The notes under the pieces are model-generated. The model did no database searches, was not told the origin of the DNA, and saw nothing but the letters and a program-made list of their open reading frames with translations. Positions 1 through 9,140 of a stretch of 34,939 nt of DNA are shown in pieces (the first letter of the stretch is position 1; every line of letters begins with the position of its first letter). This stretch comes from Welwitschia mirabilis (taxonomy: Eukaryota; Gnetophyta; Gnetopsida; Welwitschiales), in NCBI GenBank assembly GCA_051453625.1, contig JBOZIK010000001.1, positions 219,087,837 through 219,122,775 on the forward strand. The letters run 5' to 3'. Position numbers and translations under genes: made by a program.

Positions 1-415
1 ATCTTGTTTCAATCCATACAAGGCTTTCTTAAGTCTATACACATGATTAGTTTTATGAGGATCAATAAAACCTTATGGTTGCTCTACATAAACTTCTTCA
101 TTTAATGTACTATTTAAAAAGGCACTTTTCACATCCATTTGATACACTTAAAAATTTTTAAAAGCTACAAAAGACAAAAACATTCTAATGCTATCTAGTC
201 TTTCAACAAAATTCAATGTATCAACAACATCAATGCCTTCTATTTGGTTGTAGTTTGTGCTACTAATATTGCCTTATTTTTAATGACATTATTTTCTTCA
301 TCAAATTTGTTTTTAAAATCTATTTAGCCCTAATGATATTTTTATCTTGGCCTTTCTACAAGTCTTCAAACATCATTTCTCTTAAACTGTTTTAGTTCAT
401 CTTACATTGTCATCA
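1..415 (-). pseudogene. Copia reverse transcriptase, N-terminal part (partial)
   Basis: Translating the minus strand near 230-1 gives the copia RT signature VYQMDVKSAFLNSTLNEEVY followed by a segment ending in VYRLKKALYGLKQ, the block that precedes the catalytic YVDD motif. The Asp in QMDVKSAF is one of the RT metal-binding residues. The YVDD box itself is beyond the left edge. Upstream, around 330-415, a degraded EELNQFKR-like stretch marks the usual start of the RT domain. In-frame stops are present. Function in an intact element would be synthesis of cDNA from element RNA inside virus-like particles. Confidence 0.88.
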
Positions 416-800
416 TTCATTCCTTATAAATTTTAGCTTCTTGAAATTTTCTGGGCTCTATTTTTGAAACATAACAAATGTGAGTAAACCAATTCTTCAT
501 AAAACTTCTTTTCTTTATTTTTGATCCAACTTCTCTAATAATAGATTCTAATGGGTAATCTTTTAACTCTTTGATTTTTTTTAGTACGGCTTCTTTTGTA
601 GAAGCTTGATTATTTTCAGTAGTCACTTAATTAGTTGTGGAAATACTTGTAAATATGACTTCCTCTTCATCTAAACAATTTGGTATTATGTCAATCTCAT
701 TAATTTATACATTAATTGACTCTTCTATCATTAATCTTCTCTTGTTGAAAATTCAATATGCTCTACTTCTAGTTGAGTAGCCTAGAAACTTAGCCTCATT
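416..800 (-). pseudogene. Copia integrase-RT connector region
   Basis: A 69-codon open stretch (417-626) reads on the minus strand with YPLESIIREVGSKIKKRS and then FVS/YVSKIEPRKFQEA-like sequence. This matches the low-complexity connector of copia polyproteins, where a hydrophilic linker ends in a conserved patch of the type HPxxxIIGD...SQIEPKxxxEA just before the RT. It has no catalytic role of its own. The stretch is open by chance of decay rather than being a separate gene: it continues in frame with the flanking polyprotein remnants and has no independent start context. Confidence 0.7.
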
Positions 801-1480
801 AGCTTTAGAATCGAATTTGCTTAAATGTTCTCTATGTTTTTTAGCACATAGCATTTACTTCTTAAGACTTTAAAATATGAAATATTAGGTTGTTTTCCTT
901 TCCATAACTCAAATGGTATTTTATCCGTACTATATATAAAATAAACTCTATTAATAATATAGTATGATGTGCTTATAGCCTCAATCCAAAATGGTTTAGG
1001 TGCCTCCTTATCATTTAGCATAGTTCATGCCATTTATTGAAGGACTCTATTCTTTCTTTTAGCTATGCCATTTTGTTATGGTGTCTTTGGGTCTAAAAAT
1101 TAATGATCAATTCTATTATTAATATAATACCTCTCAAATAAATGATTCCCAAATTCATCACATGATCACTTCTTATTTTCTTTATGGTATATCCTTTCTT
1201 ATTTTGAATCCTTTTGCATATTTCAACCTAATATTTGTACATTTCAGATTTGTTTGATAAGAAAGAAATCCAAATATATCTAGAGAAGTCATCAACCAGA
1301 GTGAGAAAATAATGTTTACTACCTAGACTTCTAGTTTGAATGAGTACCAAGTCCATATGGATAAGCTCTAATGGCATAGTTGTTAAAGCTTGGTTTTTAC
1401 TTTTATGTGAGGTTCTTATTTGTTTGCCCTTTTCACATGCATCACATAAACCTTATTTTTCTACATTTCTCTTAGGAGTA
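800..1480 (-). pseudogene. Copia integrase catalytic core
   Basis: The minus strand shows the retroviral-type DDE integrase core. The first Asp is in ELIHMDL (codon at 1351-1353), followed by a strong YFLTLVDDFSRYIWISFL block. The second Asp is in RSDH (codon at 1165-1167), and a degraded NGVVER-type Glu patch lies near 1040-1070. A one- or two-base change just after RSDH turns the expected GGEF into another frame. The open stretch at 821-1021 is the end of this domain (FWIEAISTSYYIINRV, then PFELWKGKQPNISYFKV), typical of copia just before the connector. In life it would insert element cDNA into the chromosome. Confidence 0.9.
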
Positions 1481-1780
1481 TCTTTCATAATGTTTTTATG
1501 AATAATCATTTTAACTTGATCATAATTAACATGACCTAATCATTTATGCTAAAGTTCTTCTTAAGGAACATTAGAAAAATAAGACAAGAAAAATGATTGA
1601 TCTATGTTATAAACATTATTTATTCTATTTGCTCTAAAGATAACATCATTTGATTTACCATGCAAAATTTTAGATTTTGACCTATTGAAAACTATCTTAT
1701 GACCTTTGTCATATATTTGACTAATACTCAATAAATTATGCTTTAAACCATTTAAATACAAAACTCCATTAATTCTAGAA
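1480..1780 (-). pseudogene. Copia GAG-pre-integrase (HHCC) domain
   Basis: A 66-codon open stretch (1561-1761) gives LNGLKHNLLSISQIYDKGHK followed by IVFNRSKSKILHGKS-like sequence. This is the conserved VPGLKxNLLSVSQLxDxG block that lies between protease and integrase in copia elements. Continuing toward 1480, WLGHVNYDQVK corresponds to the WHxRLGH zinc-binding His pair. Around 1430-1450, CDACEKGKQ gives the Cys pair of the HHCC zinc finger. The frame is broken by stops between these motifs. Confidence 0.88.
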
Positions 1781-1990
1781 AGATTACCTCCATTGATGCT
1801 TCCAATTACTTCTATTTTTGCTCTTTTGTTGTCACCAAAGTAACTTCCCCTTCATTAAAGTTACTTAACAATTTGAATTTGGATTTGTTTCCTATCATAT
1901 GTTTTGAACATCCACTGTCCAAATACTAGCTACTGCTATTTGTGACCTTGAAAGCTATCTGAATTAGAAGACTTTTAAGATCATTAGCTT
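1780..1990 (-). pseudogene. Copia aspartic protease active-site region
   Basis: On the minus strand the sequence YLDSGCSKHMIGNKSKF is readable, the standard copia retropepsin active site (W-x-L-D-S-G-C-S-x-H-M). The catalytic Asp-Ser-Gly codons occupy 1911-1919 and are intact. The family normally uses this enzyme to cut the Gag-Pol polyprotein. Downstream the frame passes into the GAG-pre-integrase block. Stops upstream show that the reading frame is dead. Confidence 0.85.
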
Positions 1991-2029
1991 TCACCCACTT
2001 AGTATTTTAGACTTATGTGATATACCTCC

Positions 2030-2570
2030 TTTTGGAATAAATTTAAAAGAAAAAGAATTGACTAAATTTCAAAACAACATTAAATTTCTAGCATTGCAAA
2101 AAGATTTTGAATGTCCTACCTTTTTACAAAAATGATAAGAAACTTTTAAGATTAACTTGCTTTACCACATGTCCTGATTTTGCTGCCTTTAAAGTATTTG
2201 GGAGACGAAGCCAATACCTGACTTATCACTAGTAGGTTTTTAAACTCAAAGAATCTATTATAATTTAGAATATTCACTAGAAAATTTATTAACAAAATGA
2301 GATAAATATTTTACCTATAAAATGAGATTAGAATTTTTAGATTTGATCTATTTGTACTTTAATTCCATTTCCTTCTTTTCTTTGTGAGAGACTTTACAAT
2401 CTTGTTCAGATCATTTATCCTCTTTTCTAGCTTTTTATATTCCAAGTATAGTTCTTAATAGATATTCTCTAGCTTATCTTATTCTTCATTAATCACATCT
2501 AAATCATTATGATATAATGTATTCGACAAGTTTTGTAGAGGAGGTATAGTCATCATGAAAGATAATCTTC
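2030..2570 (-). pseudogene. Copia gag C-terminal part with zinc knuckle
   Basis: At 2096-2137 the minus strand encodes YHFCKKVGHSKSFC, a CCHC nucleic-acid-binding zinc knuckle (C-x2-C-x4-H-x4-C) in which the first Cys codon TGT has become TAT (Tyr). Further upstream (about 2560-2370) lies a heptad-like charged segment, LENIYQELYLEYKKLEKRI followed by NDLNKIVKSL, the coiled coil that precedes the knuckle in many copia Gag proteins. The N-terminal capsid part is missing. Gag would package element RNA. Confidence 0.78.
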
Positions 2571-2793
2571 TGTCTTCATTATATTATTGACCTTATCTAT
2601 TATCACTTTTTTATGTCTCCTTTGCATAACAATAGTTTGTAATATACTTGAAAATATATCCATATACTACCCAAAATATACCAATAAAAGTATAGGTGTC
2701 TAAGAAAGGCATAGTTGAAAAATCAACAAAGGGAATACTTAATTTGGGTTCTAGAGTCTAGATTGGTTAAAATCTAATGATGGACTTAACTTA

Positions 2794-2805
2794 TCTCTAA
2801 TACCA
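2794..2805 (-). promoter_or_regulatory. Primer-binding site, initiator tRNA-Met type
   Basis: The minus strand reads TGGTATTAGAGA, matching 10 of 12 positions of the common plant PBS TGGTATCAGAGC. It lies two bases inside the LTR end (TGTTGGG on the plus strand at 2808), exactly where a copia element primes minus-strand cDNA. Confidence 0.85.
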
Positions 2806-3281
2806 AATGTTGGGATCGAGAAACTTAGAGGAGAGGGGTGAATATATTCTTAAAAAAATTCAAATACACTCATGATAAAAACTTTCCTTAAATAAATCAC
2901 TAGAAAAGTTGTGTATAAAACCTGAAAGCATTAAAAAAATAGAAATAACAAAAAGCATAAAAATACCGATCAGATGCACACAAGTTTTATAGTGGTTTGG
3001 AAAACCTCCTACTCCACTATCCATGATTAGCTTATTACTAAGCTTAATCCAAATCTCCATTAACTCTTCCAGGTACTGTAGATTCACCTATAATCTTTAC
3101 ACACAGACTTTTGTAGACCAAGTCTTAGCCTTTTCAAATGGATTTTTGTAGGCTAAATATCGACCTCTAAAAAATGTGGTAGCAATGATAAAATGCCTTA
3201 GTACACTGATATTACTCATTCTTCAACTCAACGATATTAATGGAGCTCTTCTCCTATGAATGATTCAAACTAAAAATAATA

Positions 3282-3381
3282 NNNNNNNNNNNNNNNNNNN
3301 NNNNNNNNNNNNNNNNNNNNNNNNNNNNNNNNNNNNNNNNNNNNNNNNNNNNNNNNNNNNNNNNNNNNNNNNNNNNNNNNN
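3282..3381. other. Assembly gap, exactly 100 N
   Basis: The length suggests a placeholder. The 15 bases before it (3267-3281) reappear unchanged just after it at 3384-3398, so the true ends may overlap. Confidence 0.95.
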
Positions 3382-3496
3382 TTAAACTAAAAATAATAAA
3401 GTATAAGATCTGAACTTATATGCAAAGATATAACAGATTTTGACTCATTCTTCATCAAGAATGCAATTCCAAGGTAGTATAATGATAAATTACAAG

Positions 3497-3564
3497 TTTC
3501 AATCATTTAGAAAAAGGTCAAAAATTTATTTTTCAATCATTTAGAAAAAGGTCAAAAATTTATT
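3497..3564. repeat. Perfect 34-bp tandem duplication
   Basis: 3497-3530 and 3531-3564 are identical 34-base units beginning TTTCAATCATTTAG. The lack of any difference stands out in a window where every other repeat has diverged strongly. It lies in the LTR close to the likely transcription start. Confidence 0.95.
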
Positions 3565-3584
3565 TTAGTGATTTTTCTTTTGGA

Positions 3585-3593
3585 TATTTATAA
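3585..3593 (-). promoter_or_regulatory. Probable LTR TATA box
   Basis: The minus strand reads TTATAAATA about 490 bases from the outer LTR end, a normal U3/R position for a copia LTR promoter. The call rests on position and consensus only. Confidence 0.45.
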
Positions 3594-3703
3594 TGGAAGG
3601 ATTTTAAGATTTATTTTACTTAAAAATGCACTTCTAATGATAAGAAAATAACCACATAATGGATACATAGTAAATATAGAATTTCTATTTTAATTCCATC
3701 CAG

Positions 3704-3880
3704 TCGACTATTCAAGCATCTAGTCAACTCCTTCTAGTGCCATGACTTAAACAGATTACTTGAGTAAACTCTTTAGCCATTCCAGTTTTTTATGGCTCCA
3801 TGTTCGGTTGGCCCCTCAAGATCTAGTTGACCACTCATTCGGTCGCCTGCATATCTGTCTGGTTGCCTGCCCATCTTGAT
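3704..3880 (-). promoter_or_regulatory. U3 cluster of GTCGAC/GGTYGCC-like motifs
   Basis: Within 180 bases the plus strand carries CAGTCGACTA, TAGTCAACTC, TAGTTGACCACT, CGGTCGCCTGC and GGTTGCCTGCC, variants of one short motif. Its position upstream of the TATA box suggests repeated U3 enhancer-type elements. It is also one of the few places that keeps several CpGs. Confidence 0.4.
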
Positions 3881-4084
3881 AAAAATCCATTCTAGTTTTC
3901 CACATTAGGTCTGATCAACCCCTTAAGAGGGTAATTAAACTTAAAAAATTTCAGTGCTTAAAATGTAATATTCCTTACTTTAGCTTCTAACCTATAAGTG
4001 ACCAATATTTTGTACATAAGATACACAGATTTTGCTTTACAGGATACATTGGTTTGACATCAATTGAAAATACATAATCTAACA

Positions 4085-4712
4085 AGTTTTAGGTTAGATT
4101 TTCATAGAGCCTATAATTTAAAAAGGTTTTAGGGTCTACACAATAGGTTTAATCAGAAAACCTGGATGTTCTAAGTAGAAATAATGGTGGTTCTAGTGAT
4201 AGTAGGTGGTATCTCTAGTCTAATTTTGAATTATAGTTTTAGTTTTTATACAAAGATTCATAAGATGTGTTCAGAATGATTGTCATAACAAGGTTGTAGA
4301 GGAATAAAACTAGAACAAAAAAAAGACAAATAAAATCATGTAAAATATTTTACTCATAATGAAGTAACAAAAATAGAAATGAAAAAATGCAGAAGAACAC
4401 AACAGGTATGTAATATAACATAAAGTTAATAAAAAGTTTTTAAGTTTTTACTCTTAAGGCAACCTACGATAAATTATTAGACCTGCATAAAACAAGTTAG
4501 CATTAAAAAAAAGAAGTAGAGTATTTTAGATTTCACTGGAATGACTAGTAGCAACCACTGGAAAAAAAACTAAAGAAACATACAAAAACAAATTGGACCA
4601 CTTTATGTATCACTGGATATGACTAGTAACCATCATTAAAAAAGTAAAAAATATGTATAAAAAGTTGCAAAAAAGATAAAGTAATGCTTCTCTAAGCTAC
4701 TACCATGTCATT
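4085..4712 (-). mobile_element. Leader remnant of an interrupted tRNA-Asp-primed LTR element
   Basis: This stretch lies between the outer end of the copia LTR and a PBS on the same strand. No coding motif is visible. It is best read as untranslated leader of the second element, cut off when the copia element inserted. It holds a 77-bp-period tandem repeat at 4534-4675. Confidence 0.5.
4534..4675. repeat. Two-copy diverged tandem repeat, period about 77 bp
   Basis: CACTGGAATGACTAGTAGCA at 4534 recurs as CACTGGATATGACTAGTAAC at 4611. The A-rich tails that follow (AAAAACTAAAGAAACATA and AAAAAGTAAAAAATATG) also correspond. Confidence 0.7.
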
Positions 4713-4731
4713 ATCCCTAGCAACAACACCA
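4713..4731 (-). promoter_or_regulatory. Primer-binding site, tRNA-Asp type (decayed)
   Basis: The plus strand reads ATCCCTAGCAACAACACCA, the 3' end of plant tRNA-Asp with five substitutions in 19 (I recall the plant tRNA as ATCCCCGGCAACGGCGCCA). All five are transitions of the C-to-T or G-to-A kind. As tRNA-sense on the plus strand, it serves as a PBS on the minus strand. Confidence 0.72.
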
Positions 4732-5700
4732 AATTTTATTTCTTGTTTTATAATGTCCAAATTTAAAAGTAAGTTTGCATGTAGTTATTATTCTTTCTCA
4801 GGGATAAATGGGTAGTGTTCAGAATTTTCACTAGCATGAAATTAACACAAGTTATAAAATTTTGAAAAGAGGATAAAGAGGTAAGTTTTAGAATTGTGTT
4901 TTGAAACTTTAACTTAAGAGACGAGCGAAGAAAGCTAGTTCTAATGTATCACTAGTTTGTTTCTAAGTAATCCTTCCCTTCAATCTTATCTAATGCCTTC
5001 CTGTAATACATTTAAAACCATCAAGTGCTTTGGCTAAGATCATGATAACATTATTTCATTCAAGTAATGGTAAACTCAATTGCCACTTAATCTTCAAAGC
5101 CTTAAACAATAATAAAAATTAAGAACCCTTAGCACTTAAAATCTATAAATTTGAAGATTAAGCATTTAAAAGATCTCATTCAAATGAAATAAAGTTCAAT
5201 GATTAAGATATGTCCTAAACATTCCAAATATAACCCAATTCATGATTTGAAATAAAAGGTAAAAACTTATGTATTATGGAAATGAAAGAACTTTACAACA
5301 ATGGAAGAAAGATGATAGAACATCTCCTCAAGCCCTCTCGAAGACTAGCTTACTCCCCTAAAGAGTGGCTTAGAAAGCCATCACAATTGATGCTTCAAGG
5401 TTCTCCAATTATCCAAAGACAAAGATAATATAATGAAGGGTTAAAGGCCCTTTTATAGGGAGAGATGAGGATGAGGGTGACTACAAGCTCTTGGCTTATA
5501 GCATTAGGTGGATGGTTACATGATGATAATATTTAGGTAGGATGATTTATCTTCTTTGATAATTAGAAGAGATTCTTATGATAACACTAATACTTGGATT
5601 TTGGATACTGATGTTATTGCCAACTATTATTATAGCCATATGTCTTCATTGTCATCTTACTCAACCCTACCAAATGTTGTTTTGCAAGTTCTTGTCATCA
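4732..5700 (-). mobile_element. LTR of the tRNA-Asp-primed element (outer end approximate)
   Basis: The DNA immediately right of the PBS must be the LTR. It has no protein coding sequence. A TATA-like CTATAAAAGGGCC is readable on the minus strand at about 5446-5459. The segment next to the PBS contains a long imperfect foldback (about 5050-5190). I could not find the outer TG/CA end, so 5700 is an estimate; the second LTR is not in the window. The element superfamily cannot be settled from the LTR alone, but tRNA-Asp priming is seen in some plant gypsy elements. Confidence 0.45.
5086..5162. repeat. Perfect 13-bp inverted repeat with 51-bp loop
   Basis: CTTAATCTTCAAA at 5086-5098 is the exact reverse complement of 5150-5162. 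Outside it, ATTTCATT near 5053 pairs with AATGAAAT near 5183, so a larger imperfect hairpin is possible within the transcribed part of the LTR. Confidence 0.75.
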
Positions 5701-7327
5701 CTGCCACATATCATTAAGAATGTAACTTATTTTTGATGTGAAATTTGATCGAGCTCGTAATTGAATTTGATTTCATTCTTTATAACAAACTAGAAATGTG
5801 AGTTTGAAGGTGATTTACTTGGATATGATAGTGACACTTGTAGTCCTGATAGGTGGTGCTGACATTTTAGGCTAATTAATAATCAACTTTAAACATGTTT
5901 TCTAATTGAGCATAATTAACCTGAAAATGTCATGGGTACATGATAAATCTGTAATTAATGTTAAAATCAATAGAAGACATGTTTTTATGATAAAATCAAT
6001 GATATTAATATCTTTCAGTAAGATTAATTAGTTATTTAATTTGATTGTAATGTTAAGTTTTACATGTTAACAATATGAAAATAAAAATTTCTAATCTAAA
6101 TATAATATACGAGCTAAGGAGAACTATGATGATAGATAAGAATGAATCATAATGAAGTATTAAATATAAATTAAATATAAAGAAATAATTTGTATAAGAT
6201 AATATTGATCTCCCACAAATCTTCTTACTATTCCCTATATTAATCCACTAGAAGCATTAAAAATAATTTATTATTTTTGATTGAAACTCTATGAAGTTCA
6301 ATACAAGATTACTATGATATGGATTATTCTCTTGATTAGCTGTATTAGATTAGTAAATAATTTAAGCTTAAAGAATTAACCATAAAAACATAATAATCAT
6401 TAAGATATTTAATATCAACTACTCTCTAAGGATAGGCTCTCATATATTTAAAAGAACCATTTTGTTTAAACTCAAATTTTCTAAAAGAGGTAAACACTAA
6501 ATTATATATTAAACCTTTTTAATCTTCATAAGATTATTTCTTTAAATTAATATTATCATGATATAATTTAATCTTCTTTGTTAAAAATTAGTTTTCAGAA
6601 AAATTTAATCTTAATTTATTAGATTCATTAATACATTATGATCTCTTTCTAACACTCTTAATAGAGATTCAAATTCTAGATTTTATCATAAGATTTATGA
6701 TCAATTTGAAATAGTTGAAAATATTATACATGATATATCAACTTAAACAGGATTACACTACTAAGAGTATTGCAAGCATTACATCTAATAGATTGAGTGA
6801 TTAATCCTTTTAGTACTACTTACTATTTCTATAATTTTCATACAATATTAAAATTAGTGCTTTCAAAATTAGTGCTTTGTGTTCATTTGTTTGTTCATAA
6901 ATGATAAACTATTTAAACATACAACTATGTTTACATTTTAACATTAAATTTAAAAATACTTTACTACAAAATATAGGAATCACTAAAAATAATCTTTAGT
7001 TAATCCAAATAAGAAATTACTTATTATTTTAAAAATATTATCATATTTTTCACATAATTGTCATGAAAATATTTCATTTTAGCTCACTTGATTATATATT
7101 TTACTATCAAAGGCAAATATGTTTTCATTCACTAATTACGAAATTCTAAAAAGAATCCTTACAAGATATCTAAGATCAGGGACAATTTATAAAAGAAAAA
7201 AAATGACTAAAATAATAGAATATTGAGTTGAAGGATTTATAGTGTAGTACAAAGGAGATTCATTACATGGTTAAAATTAAATTTCTTTAGTAGATTTGGA
7301 CATACATAGAAGGAGAAAGAAAATTTT
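5701..7327. other. AT-rich DNA, nothing recognised
   Basis: I see no coding motif, LTR end or RNA gene on either strand. It may include the 3' part of the Athila-like element that lies to the right on the minus strand, whose post-integrase region evolves fast. One small perfect-but-one tandem duplication (15-bp unit AAAATTAGTGCTTTC) sits at 6850-6879. Confidence 0.5.
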
Positions 7328-8112
7328 NNNNNNNNNNNNNNNNNNNNNNNNNNNNNNNNNNNNNNNNNNNNNNNNNNNNNNNNNNNNNNNNNNNNNNNNN
7401 NNNNNNNNNNNNNNNNNNNNNNNNNNNNNNNNNNNNNNNNNNNNNNNNNNNNNNNNNNNNNNNNNNNNNNNNNNNNNNNNNNNNNNNNNNNNNNNNNNNN
7501 NNNNNNNNNNNNNNNNNNNNNNNNNNNNNNNNNNNNNNNNNNNNNNNNNNNNNNNNNNNNNNNNNNNNNNNNNNNNNNNNNNNNNNNNNNNNNNNNNNNN
7601 NNNNNNNNNNNNNNNNNNNNNNNNNNNNNNNNNNNNNNNNNNNNNNNNNNNNNNNNNNNNNNNNNNNNNNNNNNNNNNNNNNNNNNNNNNNNNNNNNNNN
7701 NNNNNNNNNNNNNNNNNNNNNNNNNNNNNNNNNNNNNNNNNNNNNNNNNNNNNNNNNNNNNNNNNNNNNNNNNNNNNNNNNNNNNNNNNNNNNNNNNNNN
7801 NNNNNNNNNNNNNNNNNNNNNNNNNNNNNNNNNNNNNNNNNNNNNNNNNNNNNNNNNNNNNNNNNNNNNNNNNNNNNNNNNNNNNNNNNNNNNNNNNNNN
7901 NNNNNNNNNNNNNNNNNNNNNNNNNNNNNNNNNNNNNNNNNNNNNNNNNNNNNNNNNNNNNNNNNNNNNNNNNNNNNNNNNNNNNNNNNNNNNNNNNNNN
8001 NNNNNNNNNNNNNNNNNNNNNNNNNNNNNNNNNNNNNNNNNNNNNNNNNNNNNNNNNNNNNNNNNNNNNNNNNNNNNNNNNNNNNNNNNNNNNNNNNNNN
8101 NNNNNNNNNNNN
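7328..8112. other. Assembly gap, 785 N
   Basis: Unknown sequence inside or beside the Athila-like integrase remnant. Apparent open frames across it are artefacts of the N run. Confidence 0.98.
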
Positions 8113-8159
8113 TACATTATATAATCTATTGTAGTTATCTATTATCACTTTAGGATATT

Positions 8160-8461
8160 TACTAAATCTATCTTATAAATTTTTAAGATGTACTCTAATC
8201 ATATCAAATAGATCTCATGGGGTTTTTATTTTTTTTTAATGGGCATAATAAAGTATCAATTTAAGTTTTAATTTCATACTCCACATGATATAAAATACAT
8301 TGAAGATAAAAAGAGATGGAAAATTGTTAAAGAAAATGAATACTCCAAAAATCAAATGGTTTGTAAATGATATTTACTTGGCATCTTATTCTTTCTACTT
8401 AAATGTCCATCCTTCAATATGTGTTACAAGATTTAAAAAATTCTTGAGCATTCTTAAATAA
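8160..8461 (-). pseudogene. Athila-like Ty3/gypsy integrase, N-terminal part
   Basis: On the minus strand, fragments in alternating frames match the start of an Athila-lineage integrase. FKSCNTY-RMDI corresponds to the zinc-finger CDRCQRTGN patch, SRKNKMP to its following basic loop, and DFWSIHF to the DVWGIDFMGPF block carrying the first catalytic Asp, here changed to Ser or His depending on frame. Many stops and frameshifts make this a deep relic. The rest of the domain falls into the 785-base gap. Confidence 0.62.
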
Positions 8462-8551
8462 NNNNNNNNNNNNNNNNNNNNNNNNNNNNNNNNNNNNNNN
8501 NNNNNNNNNNNNNNNNNNNNNNNNNNNNNNNNNNNNNNNNNNNNNNNNNNN
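8462..8551. other. Assembly gap, 90 N
   Basis: Lies between the integrase and RNase H-connection remnants of the Athila-like element. Confidence 0.98.
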
Positions 8552-9140
8552 CAAAATTTTTAGTTGTATCATTATTTAAAAGACATATTTGAAAATTTGA
8601 TTAGCAAAATAATTATTGTAAGTGGAATCTAAATTTATTCATATTATTGCAAAAAAAAATTTCTTCTTTCCAACATAGGACATGGACATAGGTGAGTTGC
8701 TAGAGGCTTTCAAACTTGGAATATTAGCATGCCATAATAAAGGCTTAACTATAAAATAATTCTAATTAGAAACTATTACAGTAATCTTGGTTGTAGTAGC
8801 AAGTTTAACATAATGAGAAAGATGATCAACTCTAGAGTTTGATTTACTAGCTTAATATTTAAGGGCCAAATGAATTATTACATTAAAAGTCCATCTCATA
8901 AAGTAAGGTTTATTTACATGCCTACTTAATGTGTATTTTAATGCAGCATGATGAATAAAAATAATAAAAGGAAAACTAATAAGATGATGGTGGAAATTTT
9001 AAATGAAAAAGATAATATTATAATAATCAAGGAATCCTTTTCTATGATCATGTAATTAATTTGAACATCATTAACATTTTTACTTGCATTAGTTTTTATG
9101 TTTAAAGGGAAATTTCAATTTACTACTTGCAAATTAATGA
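8552..9140 (-). pseudogene. Athila-like RNase H and RNase H-integrase connection
   Basis: Minus-strand translation gives ALKY (of the HAALKYLL block), then SRVDHLS-YVK, which corresponds to the characteristic VADHLSRL motif ending the Ty3/gypsy RNase H. A HANIPSL patch follows, aligning with the WYADIVNYL connection of Athila-type elements, and then YNNYFANQIFKYVF, aligning with the FLFKYCADQIIRRCV segment before the integrase zinc finger. Near 9070-9140, KFPFKHKN matches the EFPFELMCDAS start of the RNase H, where the first catalytic Asp is lost. Frames shift repeatedly. The motif set is specific enough to place it in the Athila lineage rather than the gypsy relic at 14-24 kb. Confidence 0.7.

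Larger units (their letters stand above)
1..2807 (-). mobile_element. Ty1/copia retrotransposon internal region, decayed, left end cut by window
   Basis: Read on the minus strand from 2807 down to 1, the order is PBS, gag C-terminal part with zinc knuckle, protease, GAG-pre-integrase, integrase and reverse transcriptase. That is the Ty1/copia order, with integrase before RT, not the gypsy order. All domains are broken by stops and small frameshifts, so the element cannot be autonomous. Only about 250 bases separate the PBS from the recognisable gag coiled coil, so most of the gag N-terminus is deleted. RNase H and the 3' LTR must lie left of the window. The adjoining 5' LTR is at 2808-4084. 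Confidence 0.9.
2808..4084 (-). mobile_element. 5' LTR of the left copia element
   Basis: On the plus strand the segment starts TGTTGGGATCGAG next to the PBS and ends ...CTAACA at 4084, giving TGTT...AACA termini. Its first part, with the GAG...GGGGTGAATA run, resembles the LTR end common to many plant copia elements. Length is about 1.28 kb including a 100-base gap whose real size is unknown. A 78-codon open stretch inside (2860-3087, minus) has no recognisable domain and I treat it as chance. The left boundary is secure; the right boundary is chosen from the terminal ACA and is less certain. The partner 3' LTR would lie outside the window. Confidence 0.72.

Noticed and set aside
4713-4731. 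A tRNA-Asp gene
   Set aside because: Only the last 19 bases of the tRNA are matched and the upstream DNA does not fold into D, anticodon or T arms; position beside an LTR fits a PBS.
7237-8153. Long open reading frames of 276-303 codons across 7.3-8.1 kb
   Set aside because: They consist almost entirely of N; the few real codons at the ends show no shared domain.
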